A DNA stretch of 64,000 nucleotides. Source: Algoriphagus winogradskyi (lineage in GTDB: Bacteria; Bacteroidota; Bacteroidia; Cytophagales; Cyclobacteriaceae). The stretch's first letter is position 1; every line of letters starts with the position of its first letter. The notes under the pieces are model-generated. The model was not told the origin of the DNA, ran no database searches, and saw only the letters and a program-made list of their open reading frames with translations. Location: NCBI RefSeq assembly GCF_900182815.1, contig NZ_FXUA01000003.1, forward strand, positions 434,001-498,000. The letters are read 5' to 3'. A program made the translations under genes and the position numbers. Of this stretch, positions 37,484-45,618 are shown one piece after another.

Positions 37484-37650
37484 CCAGTAAGGTGCCAAAA
37501 GCTATGTAAGATATGTTAAACTTAAGAACTGAGGCCACCTTAGCCTGTCACGACAGTGTGAGAGTCTTCGGTCTTGCGGTAGCTATCGGGAAGTATTCCA
37601 ACTGACAAGCAAAGAATCTAAGGTGCTGGCATCATTACGGATAATCATAT
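37484..37650 (+). repeat. Dispersed intergenic repeat, copy 2
   Basis: 167 bases matching 35997-36143 in direct orientation, with an extra ~20 bases in the middle. It would be transcribed as the 3' untranslated part of the leftward barrel gene if that transcript ends at 37426. Confidence 0.75.
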
Positions 37651-37765
37651 AATTAATCGTTGAGATCTGAAACAGATATTCAGAATTAGTCAAATTTTAA
37701 AACTTTCTAAAGGATTAAAATTGTAGGATAAGAAGGTGTACCTGATCAAAAGTATAGTGACTCAA

Positions 37766-39163
37766 TTACTTTCCTCCAAAATTCATCTTAAAACTCGCTC
37801 CAAATAATCCATAGGTATCTCCGTAACCTGAAACCTGCTTCAATTGATAATTGTAGAAAGGCATGATCACATAGTTGGCGCCTTTTGTTTCCAGTACTCG
37901 CAGATTCACTCCAAAATTCAACGTAGCAAAAGGGTAAAACCTACCACTTTTGGACTCTAGAGAATTGTTCTCTACCACAGCCTCTTGACGGAGAGAAACG
38001 GAGGAGTTACCCATCGCATCGTTCGCATAAAAAGCTAACTGTTTCTGTACCGTGAACTCTTGAGATGCTGTTCCATTGAGCGAATAAAAGTTAGAAAAAC
38101 CAGCCTGCACAGAGACAGAATTGTTTCTAGTCACAGGATATTTAACAAATACCGGAACTTCTACCTGCATCTGTTGTACTTCCAGTTTCTCCGTCTGCGG
38201 ATAGTTATTCCCAAAAGACATTACCATACTTTCTTGCTTCGCATTTTGATTATAGTAGTTCAAGCCTAATCCAGAACCCAAGGTTAGTTTGCCAGGTAAT
38301 TTTATATCTACTAGCATTCCCAGTCCGATAGAAGAGGCGGTTGCAACCTGATTATCGCTTTGGACGGCGCCAAATCCCGGAGATAAACCCATACCAAGTC
38401 CTACTGACGTTTTGTCCTTTTCTATTACCGGGAAATCACTTTCGGCTACAAAAGCCTCCTTTTCCTGGGGGTTTACAGATTCTTCAGCTTGAGCTAGTGC
38501 AATTTTCTCAGGTGCTTTTATCACAAGGGAAGAATTCGAAGTTTCTTCATTTTTCTCTTCCTGCAATTTGGTGATCAGTGCTTGCTCGGGCTGGTTCGCA
38601 AATGGTTTTTCAGGTACTTGTGCAACTGCTTTTTGATTAGCAAGTGCAGGTAATTCAGGAGAAATCGTAGCTTTTTCAGTCAGTATTGACTTTTGTTCAA
38701 TCTTAGGATCGGTCGCTAAGGTTTTGTCTTCTGCATCTCGAACCTCTGGAGTAAGAGTTTCTGAAGGAGTTACACCTATTGCTGGAGTCTTTGCTGGAGT
38801 CTTATTTAGATTTTTTGAATTCGATTCAATACCAGGTTCTGGAATCGACTTTTCTCCTGCAGAATCCTTAGTAGGCAATTGCTTGGAAGTAATTTCTTGT
38901 CTAATATCTGTGTTATCTGCTACCTGAACTTCACCAGCATTTTCATTAAGATTTAAAGGTAAATCAACCGAACTAATTCCTATTGCTATTAATAACAGAG
39001 AGGCTGCAACTCCTGTCGCCCAATAGGCAATAGCTTTTCGCTTGCGTTTTGCACGCATTTTCTGAAAAGCTTCCCAAGCTCCCAATTCATAGGGCACAGA
39101 GGCTTCAACCAACTTCTTTTTAAGGGAAGCAGCGATTTCCTTATCCAGCTTATCTTCCTTCAT
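37766..39163 (-). CDS. Membrane-anchored protein with C-terminal beta-barrel domain, ECF-linked
   Basis: A 465-residue protein in three parts. Residues 1-43 are charged and helical, like a short anti-sigma-type cytoplasmic region. Residues 44-63 (AIAYWATGVAASLLLIAIGI) are one transmembrane helix. Residues 70-250 are a long Pro/Thr/Glu/Lys-rich spacer. Residues 255-465 have the alternating strands and the terminal FGASFKMNFGGK of a Bacteroidota outer-membrane barrel. So it may span from the inner membrane to the outer membrane. The start lies inside the sigma gene (14-base overlap), which argues that it controls that sigma factor (inference). Confidence 0.78.
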   Translation of the reverse strand: MKEDKLDKEIAASLKKKLVEASVPYELGAWEAFQKMRAKRKRKAIAYWATGVAASLLLIAIGISSVDLPLNLNENAGEVQVADNTDIRQEITSKQLPTKDSAGEKSIPEPGIESNSKNLNKTPAKTPAIGVTPSETLTPEVRDAEDKTLATDPKIEQKSILTEKATISPELPALANQKAVAQVPEKPFANQPEQALITKLQEEKNEETSNSSLVIKAPEKIALAQAEESVNPQEKEAFVAESDFPVIEKDKTSVGLGMGLSPGFGAVQSDNQVATASSIGLGMLVDIKLPGKLTLGSGLGLNYYNQNAKQESMVMSFGNNYPQTEKLEVQQMQVEVPVFVKYPVTRNNSVSVQAGFSNFYSLNGTASQEFTVQKQLAFYANDAMGNSSVSLRQEAVVENNSLESKSGRFYPFATLNFGVNLRVLETKGANYVIMPFYNYQLKQVSGYGDTYGLFGASFKMNFGGK

Positions 39164-39698
39164 ATTCTTTCAAGTGTAATGATACTAATTTGCGAAGCTC
39201 AGACTTTGCCCGCGCTAGATAGACTCTGGAAGAGCTTTCCGTCAAGCCTAGTTTCTCGCCAATTTCTTTATGACTATAGCCTTCGATCTCGTAGAGATTG
39301 AAAACCATTTTGTGATCTTCCTGCAATAGATTAATTAGATTGATGATGTCCTGAAATGCTAGATCCTGAAGTGCATTAACCTCATGAAACACTCCAGTTT
39401 CTTCCGCCACATCGGTTTGATTCTGAAATTTCTTCTGCTTCCTGAAATAGTCAATGGCGGTGTTTACTGTGATGCGACGTAGCCAAGCTTTCACAGACTG
39501 GAAGTCGTCAAACTTCTTGATCGATCCGAAAAACTTCATAAAAGAGTCATTCGTAATCTCATCGGCCAAGGCCTTTTCTTTAGAATAGGACAGACTGATA
39601 CCCATGACATAGCCATAGTATTTTTTATAGAATACTTCTTCGTACTTAGCCGATCGTCGTTTGCAACCTTCAATCAGCTCCTGATCAGTCCACTTCAA
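39150..39698 (-). CDS. ECF RNA polymerase sigma factor
   Basis: A 182-residue sigma-70 family ECF factor. Region 2 spans about residues 18-85 (FYKKYYGYVMGISLSY, ITNDSFMKFF, KAWLRRITVNTAIDYFRKQKK); region 4 is YEIEGYSHKEIGEKLGLTESSSRVYLARAKSELRKL. The first codon is TTG; an in-frame stop 15-18 bases upstream and lack of an early ATG make it the likely start, with AGG six bases before it. The gene overlaps the downstream barrel protein by 14 bases. Confidence 0.93.
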   Translation of the reverse strand: MKWTDQELIEGCKRRSAKYEEVFYKKYYGYVMGISLSYSKEKALADEITNDSFMKFFGSIKKFDDFQSVKAWLRRITVNTAIDYFRKQKKFQNQTDVAEETGVFHEVNALQDLAFQDIINLINLLQEDHKMVFNLYEIEGYSHKEIGEKLGLTESSSRVYLARAKSELRKLVSLHLKEYEGR

Positions 39699-39764
39699 TT
39701 CAAACCTATTAATCTATGGTTTACGACACCCAATTGGGGGTCGGAATTTTCATTTTTTAGCTAT

Positions 39765-40028
39765 TCATCTCGGCACTAATTCACCGACTTTTGTTGCTGA
39801 TTCTTTCTCCCTCAAAGCTTCTCCTGCTTTATTATACACATTCTTTCCTGAGGAGTTCATACAATCTGCTATTCCCTCCAAATTTTGAGGATAGGTAGAT
39901 GTAGTAACAAAACTAGAACCTTCCATCCTAATTCCAGATCCCTTAACAATTGAGTCATTATCCGAGCCAGCATTTAGTGCGCTGCTCGCAAATATCAATA
40001 TCAGATAGATCTTTAGAAGTGTTTTCAT
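39765..40028 (-). CDS. Small secreted protein of unknown function
   Basis: An 87-residue frame with a good signal peptide (residues 1-20, KTLLKIYLILIFASSALNA) followed by a 67-residue polar mature part with a single Cys (C56). It precedes the ECF sigma gene by 66 bases on the same strand, so it may belong to the same transcript. I do not recognise the family; the length alone leaves some doubt. Confidence 0.5.
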   Translation of the reverse strand: MKTLLKIYLILIFASSALNAGSDNDSIVKGSGIRMEGSSFVTTSTYPQNLEGIADCMNSSGKNVYNKAGEALREKESATKVGELVPR

Positions 40029-40262
40029 CTTGCTTTATTACCCTGACGGAAAGCTAGGGGAATACGCTACACCTGAGCCGAATTATTTTAGGAGGTGATC
40101 TGAAAAATAAAAAAATTAATTCTTCCATTTAGGCCGACTAAACCTTTCCAAATCTCAAAACTGATAAAAGTCACTCCGTTCACTGAGTTCTAACAGACTA
40201 ATGAAAAACTGCTGAAGCTAGCTTTACTTTTTCAAAATCTAGTAAAATTCCGATCGATCAAA

Positions 40263-42068
40263 ATGCCAAATTATAGCTCCGCACATAGCTTCCATATACC
40301 TGTAATGGGACTTGGATATACAGTAGATACTCCAATCAAAGTAGCCAAGTATGGGATCTCCAGTGTAGTCTCCATAATGGATGATCACTTGCTGGAAGAC
40401 ATGCGTAAAATCTACTCAACTAAATATGTTCGAGAATTCATTCCTATCTCCGATTTGGAGGAAGACTACCGGGCAAAGCGTATCACGGCTTACCTCGATT
40501 TGACTCAATCAATTGTTGAAGAGCAATTCAATAAATTGGTGAATGAAGACTGGGAAACCAATACAGAATTCCGAAAATATCTCGACCTACTACCAGAAGA
40601 ATCGCCTATCCTAAACCTTGTAAAAAAAATAGAAAGCAGTCCTGAGTCTGAAAAATTCTATCTGAAAGAGGAGTTCAAATCCATGGTTAATGTGGGAGCT
40701 ATAGATGTGAACATCATGACGAAAGTAGACAAAATAAATTCTGATAAATCAGGTAAGGAATTGCCTAGGGAATACTCGGATGCCTTGTCAGCTTTAAGAG
40801 GATTTGCGAAAAGTAAGGCGAATGGATCTGTTGTATTTTCAGCAGGAATGAACCCAGCATTGTACAGCTATGCCGAGCAGTTTTCTGAGTTTTTCCCAAA
40901 CCAATTTGGTGAAATTTCGAAAGGAATTATCCTAAAAGTGAGTGACTATAGATCAGCTATGATCCAAGGAAAGTTCTTGGCAAAGAAAGGTCTTTGGGTT
41001 TCAGAATTCAGAATTGAGTCAGGCTTGAACTGTGGCGGACACGCTTTTGCTACAGATGGATTTCTGATCGGACAGATTTTAGAGGAGTTCAAAAGCAACA
41101 GAAATGAGCTTTTTCAAACACTTTATGAAATATGCCAAAAAACTCTGGAAAGCAAAGAGTTAAACACACTTTCAAAAAGCCCTACTTTCAGGATAACTTA
41201 CCAAGGTGGAATCGGTACGGCAAGCGAAGATTCCTTCTTGCGCGAGTATTATGAGCTCGATGGAACGGGTTGGGGCAGTCCATTTCTTTTGGTCCCCGAG
41301 GCTACTTCTGTAGATGAAGACACCCTGAAGCGCTTGTTCAAATCCAAAAAATCTGACTATTACCTCAGCGATGCATCTCCTCTTGGCGTGCCTTTCAATA
41401 ACCTCCGAACATCCTCCGGAGAAGAGCAGCGCATGAAGAGAATTGAAAATAATCGGTCAGGAAGTCCCTGCTATAAAAAGTTCCTCTCCAATAATTCTGA
41501 GTTCACAGCTAAGCCGATTTGCACTGCTTCCAGACAATACCAAATTTTAAAATCTAAGCAGTTTGAAACAGGTGAATTTGGGTTTGAAGAGATGGAAAAA
41601 GTGAAAGCAAAAGACTGTCTTTGCGAAGGCCTCAGCGCACCGGCGATTTTAGCAGCAGGAGAAACGCCGCGTAGAAATCTTAAGGCAGTTACGATTTGCC
41701 CTGGGCCAAACCTTGCTTATTTCAAAGGCACTTTCTCACTAAAAGAAATGGTAGATCACATCTATGGAAAGTTAAGCCTCAATGTCGATACTGACCGACC
41801 ACATGTTCTAGTGAAAGAGCTCCAATTATATGTCACTTATTTGAAAAAGGAATTTGAAAACAAGGTGACAGAGAAGGTTGCCAAAAGGGATGCATACCTA
41901 GAAAAATTCAGAAACAATCTGATCCAAGGAGTAGAATATTATCAGGAATTGATCGACAAAGTAGAAGTAGATTCAAGTTCAATTCTTGCAAAAATGTCTG
42001 ATCAATTTTCAAAAATTAAAAGCGAAATAGAACTCTTAAGTAAGCCAGTAGAAGCTAGTCTTACGTAA
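40263..42068 (+). CDS. Conserved orphan, TIM-barrel-like with C-terminal Cys cluster
   Basis: A 601-residue cytoplasmic protein with no signal peptide. The start HIPVMGLGYTVDTPIKVAKYGISSVVSI reads like the first strands of a TIM barrel of nitropropane-dioxygenase/glutamate-synthase type. Later blocks are SGLNCGGHAFATDGFLIG (C257, H260), TYQGGIGTASEDSFL and GTGWGSPFLLVPEAT, consistent with an FMN or phosphate site. The C-terminal part holds C403, C420, C452, C454 and C479, spaced like an iron-sulfur or zinc site. The last ~70 residues are coiled coil. No enzyme name can be supported. Confidence 0.6.
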   Translation: MPNYSSAHSFHIPVMGLGYTVDTPIKVAKYGISSVVSIMDDHLLEDMRKIYSTKYVREFIPISDLEEDYRAKRITAYLDLTQSIVEEQFNKLVNEDWETNTEFRKYLDLLPEESPILNLVKKIESSPESEKFYLKEEFKSMVNVGAIDVNIMTKVDKINSDKSGKELPREYSDALSALRGFAKSKANGSVVFSAGMNPALYSYAEQFSEFFPNQFGEISKGIILKVSDYRSAMIQGKFLAKKGLWVSEFRIESGLNCGGHAFATDGFLIGQILEEFKSNRNELFQTLYEICQKTLESKELNTLSKSPTFRITYQGGIGTASEDSFLREYYELDGTGWGSPFLLVPEATSVDEDTLKRLFKSKKSDYYLSDASPLGVPFNNLRTSSGEEQRMKRIENNRSGSPCYKKFLSNNSEFTAKPICTASRQYQILKSKQFETGEFGFEEMEKVKAKDCLCEGLSAPAILAAGETPRRNLKAVTICPGPNLAYFKGTFSLKEMVDHIYGKLSLNVDTDRPHVLVKELQLYVTYLKKEFENKVTEKVAKRDAYLEKFRNNLIQGVEYYQELIDKVEVDSSSILAKMSDQFSKIKSEIELLSKPVEASLT

Positions 42069-42126
42069 CGTACTCGAGCTGTTTCAAAAATCATTTTTAA
42101 CCCAGATAACCAAGAAAAGCTGAAAG

Positions 42127-42480
42127 CTAATCGAGCCATGATTCTGCCAAGTTGCGGTCACGGAAAGAAAATGCTTTCAGCTTACTTTTACACATCAAGC
42201 TATTTAAGAAAGCCACTAGGAAGCTTAGCCAGAAACTGTCTGTAAGCATTGCGTATTTGGAAAGCTTTGGTAGCATGTGAATGTCTCCGTAAATGGCATT
42301 TTTGAATGCTTCTAGGCTTTCATATCCCTTGAATGAGGTTACGATTGCCAAAACTTTTATAGTCTTATTGGCAGCAAGCTTATCTCTCGCTATCTGTAAC
42401 TCGCGCGTGTCATCAACTGTGATGACTCCATCGATCACATAGCGTAGCAGCCCTTCTTCTATATAATAATTTACCTCCAT
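42127..42480 (-). CDS. SpoIIAA-like (STAS superfamily) protein
   Basis: A 117-residue protein with the SpoIIAA-like layout: VNYYIEEGLLRYVIDGVITVDDTRELQIARDKL, then KVLAIVTSFKGYESLEAFKNAI and a C-terminal FSFRDRNLAESWL helix. This branch is usually a lipid-binding or anti-anti-sigma-like domain, but a partner is not adjacent. It lies downstream of the leftward permease by 61 bases. Confidence 0.75.
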   Translation of the reverse strand: MEVNYYIEEGLLRYVIDGVITVDDTRELQIARDKLAANKTIKVLAIVTSFKGYESLEAFKNAIYGDIHMLPKLSKYAMLTDSFWLSFLVAFLNSLMCKSKLKAFSFRDRNLAESWLD

Positions 42481-42541
42481 CTACCTTACTAACAACGATT
42501 GAGGCTGTTTTGATTATCGGTCAATAAATATCCAAGAATAC

Positions 42542-45148
42542 TTACTCGGATTTAAGAATGACGGCTGGATTCGCTTTGACTATTTTCCAAATCTGCGAAC
42601 CAACAGTACCTGCGACTACCAGCAATAGAAGCACCAAACCAGTACCTATTGGCAAAACGCCCACTCCAGAATGGAAAGCAAAAAAACTATCTAGAAAGTT
42701 AGAGATAATCAGGATAGAAAAAGCTCCTCCTAATACTCCTGCAATTCCCCAAATAATCAGGTAACGCTTGTACAATTTCACAGACAAATCTCCCATATCG
42801 GCTCCAAAAACCTTTCTGACACAGTAATCCTTGATGTGCGAATTCATATTCAAGGAAACCAATCCAAAAAGCCCCAGCGCTGCCAATAGGACGGCAAGAA
42901 TGGCCGAGAATAATAGAATATTCCTTACTCCCTCCACATCTGAAAATTCCCGCTCAAATACCTCGGTTTGCAATTTTCCCTCAAAAAGTCCTCTAGGAAC
43001 TGTCTCATGCCAAATCTTTTTGACAGATGCCATAGTCGTCTCAGCACTTCCATCTGTCACTTGGAGGGTAAGGTAGTTAAATGTCGTGTCTGGAGAAGCT
43101 CTGATAACCATGGGGTCAATAGCACTTTGGAAGAAAATCGTATGAAAATCCTCCACCACACCTACGACTGTATAGTTCACACTGTCGAGCGTTATCTTTT
43201 CGGACAGAGGAAATTCCAGTCCCAGTTGATCTAAGAAAGTTTGGTTCACAATAACCGATTCCTGCGTATCAGAAATTAAATCAGAATTGAACAAGCGGCC
43301 TTGTTTGAGCTGCAGACCCAGTAGTTCAGGATAATTAGCTTCTGCATTTAGTAGGCTTATTTCATATTTTTCTTGACCAAAATCCAACACTTCTTCCCGT
43401 ATCCAATTCCCCACATAATCCTGACTTCCGCTAACTTCTGTCACAGAAGCAAGTGCAGAAAGCTTGTTTTTGAGTGGCAAATAATCCTCCTGATTTGGCA
43501 CATTCACGATGATTTTATCTGCACTATCGTATCCCCAGTCCCTATTCGAATTGATGTAGTTCGTCTGCACAAAAGCAATTCCGGCTACAATACTTATGAT
43601 CGCCAAGGTAAATTGAAAAGTGAGCAATACACTGGTAAAAGTACTTTTACTGCCTATTTTCTGATTGCCTTTTAGTATGTTGATAGGCTTAAAAGATGAC
43701 ACGTAGATCGCTGGATAAAGACCGGAAATGAGGGTAATAGACACTAACATACCGCCCATAAACATCCAGATAAACGGATCTCTTAGCAGATCAATTTTCA
43801 GGTTCTTGGAGGCAATTTCATTAAAACCTGGAAGGAAAATAAAGCCAGCTAACAAACAACCCAAAATCATGGCAAATAAGCAGACCATCAGATTTTCGCT
43901 CAAAAATTGGAATACCAACTGGCTTCTTCTACTACCTATTACCTTTCGAATACCAATTTCCTTAAGTCTTTTGGAAGCCATTAACACCGAAATGTTGACG
44001 TAATTGAAAATTGCGAGAATAAGAATGAATAACCCTATCGCACCAAGTAGTATCTGTGGCCCCAGCCCTAAAAAATCTCTGACACCATTTTCAATTTCAC
44101 CCACTTTGTAAACCAAATCAGAGAACGCAACCAGTTCTAGTTTCTGATAGGGCTTTTCCGGATTGACTTGATTTTGAATCTTAGTCAAAGAAATAAGTCC
44201 TGACTCCATTTGTGCAATATCAGCTCCCTTCTCCACTTGGATAAAAGCCCATAATTCATCTCTCCAGCTATCTTTAAGCGGGATATCATCCGTAGAAACA
44301 GGATGCGTCTCAATATTAACCAAGAGGTCAAAGGTGAACATATCCATATCATGCAGATCAGCTAAAACTCCTCCGACTTTGTATAATTTCTCCTCCCCAT
44401 TTGTCACCAAGGAAAGCTCCTGTCCTATCGGATGTGTATCACCAAAAAGTTTCTCTGAAAGTTCATGGGTCAAAATCACTTGACTTGGATCATCCAATGC
44501 GCCCGGATATCCGTAATCCATTCGGTACACAAACATCTCCATAAATGTGGGATCTACATATAAGGAACGTTGATTGTAACTTTCATTCTTTTGAATCAAA
44601 ATAGGAAAGTCGCGCATCACCTGGGTAGTCCGCTGAATCATGTTCAACTTATCAGGAATCATCTCTGCTAGTGGGCGTCCTACTGATCCATAAGTAACCA
44701 ATCCATTCTCGCCTTCAGCGGTATAGGTCAGTTGATAAATCTCATCCTTGTTGGGCTGGTGAAGGCCTTTGAACCAAATATTTGCTATAAACAAGTAAGC
44801 CACCATGCAGCATCCCACTGCAGCGGCAAGGCCAAACACAGAGATGAATGTGGTTCCTTTTTGCTTAACTAGATTTCTCCAGCCAATTTTAAAGTAGTTC
44901 TTCAGCATAGCACCTTGATTATAGGATTGATAAGTTGAGTTGGACTTTTTGATATTATTCCATCTGAAAAAGCTGAGTACATGGATAAAAAATCTAAAAC
45001 GGGCAAAAGCGAGCCCCTTTTCTTCCAGATTCATGTAGAAAATCTCATAAGCATCTCCTTGAATCTGCTCCAATCGACTGGGAGTGCAGTAGAACTCCAG
45101 AAATCGGTCAGGCCATTTGGGCGGAAAATGCTTCTGTTTAGTGTCCAT
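42542..45148 (-). CDS. FtsX/MacB-type permease with N-terminal prefix domain
   Basis: An 868-residue permease. Residues 1-75 (PPKWPDRFLEFYCTPSRLEQIQGDAYEIFY) form the short prefix domain found on PadR-linked permeases. A first TM is at about 97-118, a MacB-type periplasmic domain follows, then two FtsX membrane parts (around 370-505 and 745-865) with the RLKEIGIRKVIGSRRSQL coupling loop. No ATP-binding gene is in the same operon, so the ATPase must be shared or encoded elsewhere. The start overlaps the PadR gene by 11 bases. Confidence 0.9.
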   Translation of the reverse strand: MDTKQKHFPPKWPDRFLEFYCTPSRLEQIQGDAYEIFYMNLEEKGLAFARFRFFIHVLSFFRWNNIKKSNSTYQSYNQGAMLKNYFKIGWRNLVKQKGTTFISVFGLAAAVGCCMVAYLFIANIWFKGLHQPNKDEIYQLTYTAEGENGLVTYGSVGRPLAEMIPDKLNMIQRTTQVMRDFPILIQKNESYNQRSLYVDPTFMEMFVYRMDYGYPGALDDPSQVILTHELSEKLFGDTHPIGQELSLVTNGEEKLYKVGGVLADLHDMDMFTFDLLVNIETHPVSTDDIPLKDSWRDELWAFIQVEKGADIAQMESGLISLTKIQNQVNPEKPYQKLELVAFSDLVYKVGEIENGVRDFLGLGPQILLGAIGLFILILAIFNYVNISVLMASKRLKEIGIRKVIGSRRSQLVFQFLSENLMVCLFAMILGCLLAGFIFLPGFNEIASKNLKIDLLRDPFIWMFMGGMLVSITLISGLYPAIYVSSFKPINILKGNQKIGSKSTFTSVLLTFQFTLAIISIVAGIAFVQTNYINSNRDWGYDSADKIIVNVPNQEDYLPLKNKLSALASVTEVSGSQDYVGNWIREEVLDFGQEKYEISLLNAEANYPELLGLQLKQGRLFNSDLISDTQESVIVNQTFLDQLGLEFPLSEKITLDSVNYTVVGVVEDFHTIFFQSAIDPMVIRASPDTTFNYLTLQVTDGSAETTMASVKKIWHETVPRGLFEGKLQTEVFEREFSDVEGVRNILLFSAILAVLLAALGLFGLVSLNMNSHIKDYCVRKVFGADMGDLSVKLYKRYLIIWGIAGVLGGAFSILIISNFLDSFFAFHSGVGVLPIGTGLVLLLLVVAGTVGSQIWKIVKANPAVILKSE

Positions 45149-45479
45149 AGGAAAGGTCTAAAGCAAACGGAGGAATCTGGTCGTACATTTTATTTCGGAG
45201 TGTTTTCACTTCCTCAATAGCTGCTCGACCCGTAGCAGACAGCGTAAACAATCGTTTTCTCCTACCACCTCTTTCTTCAGTTGCCCCACCCATTTCTGAT
45301 TTGAGAAATCCTTTATCCTCCAGACGATTCAAAACCGTATGAATAGCCGAAATGTTAACCTTTCTTCCTGTCTGGTTTTTGATTTCCTCCAATACGGAAA
45401 CACCATAAGCTTCCTGATCTAAAATCCCTACAGTCAAAAGAATCAACTCTTCCAATTCACCCAAATGATAACCTTTCAT
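45138..45479 (-). CDS. PadR-family transcriptional regulator
   Basis: A 113-residue winged-helix regulator of the PadR type: LGELEELILLTVGILDQEAYGVSVLEEIKNQTGRKVNISAIHTVLNRLEDKGFLKSE, then GGRRKRLFTLSATGRAAIEEVK. PadR proteins bind dyads at their own promoter. Here a 38-base dyad sits just upstream, centred on the -7 box, so the gene is very likely self-regulated and controls the overlapping permease gene. Confidence 0.93.
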   Translation of the reverse strand: MKGYHLGELEELILLTVGILDQEAYGVSVLEEIKNQTGRKVNISAIHTVLNRLEDKGFLKSEMGGATEERGGRRKRLFTLSATGRAAIEEVKTLRNKMYDQIPPFALDLSYGH

Positions 45480-45484
45480 ATTCG

Positions 45485-45522
45485 TAATCTATTTTATTTA
45501 CAAAAGTAAATGTAATAGATTA
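45485..45522. promoter_or_regulatory. Dyad, probable PadR operator
   Basis: Left half 45485-45501 and right half 45506-45522 match as reverse complements at 15 of 17 bases around AAAA. It lies 6 bases before the PadR start codon and covers the -7 box. Confidence 0.75.
45501..45508 (-). promoter_or_regulatory. Candidate -7 box of the padR-permease operon
   Basis: Minus-strand TACTTTTG fits TANNTTTG and sits at the centre of the dyad. Confidence 0.55.
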
Positions 45523-45559
45523 CTTTCATATTTGTAGAATTAATGGGTATAAAATATAA

Positions 45560-45587
45560 AAGACTACCTCATTACTGAAGTAGTCTT
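45560..45587 (-). terminator. Terminator after the sulfatase gene
   Basis: AAGACTAC and GTAGTCTT arms with a 12-base loop; on the minus strand a T-rich run follows. It lies 32 bases past the sulfatase stop. Confidence 0.75.
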
Positions 45588-45618
45588 CCAAAACTCATTG
45601 TAAACTATAAATTCTGAA

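Larger units (their letters stand above)
37047..37765. other. Long intergenic region with repeat copy 2
   Basis: About 720 bases without a credible gene. It holds an isolated hairpin (37426-37457) and the second copy of the dispersed repeat (37484-37650). Confidence 0.6.
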
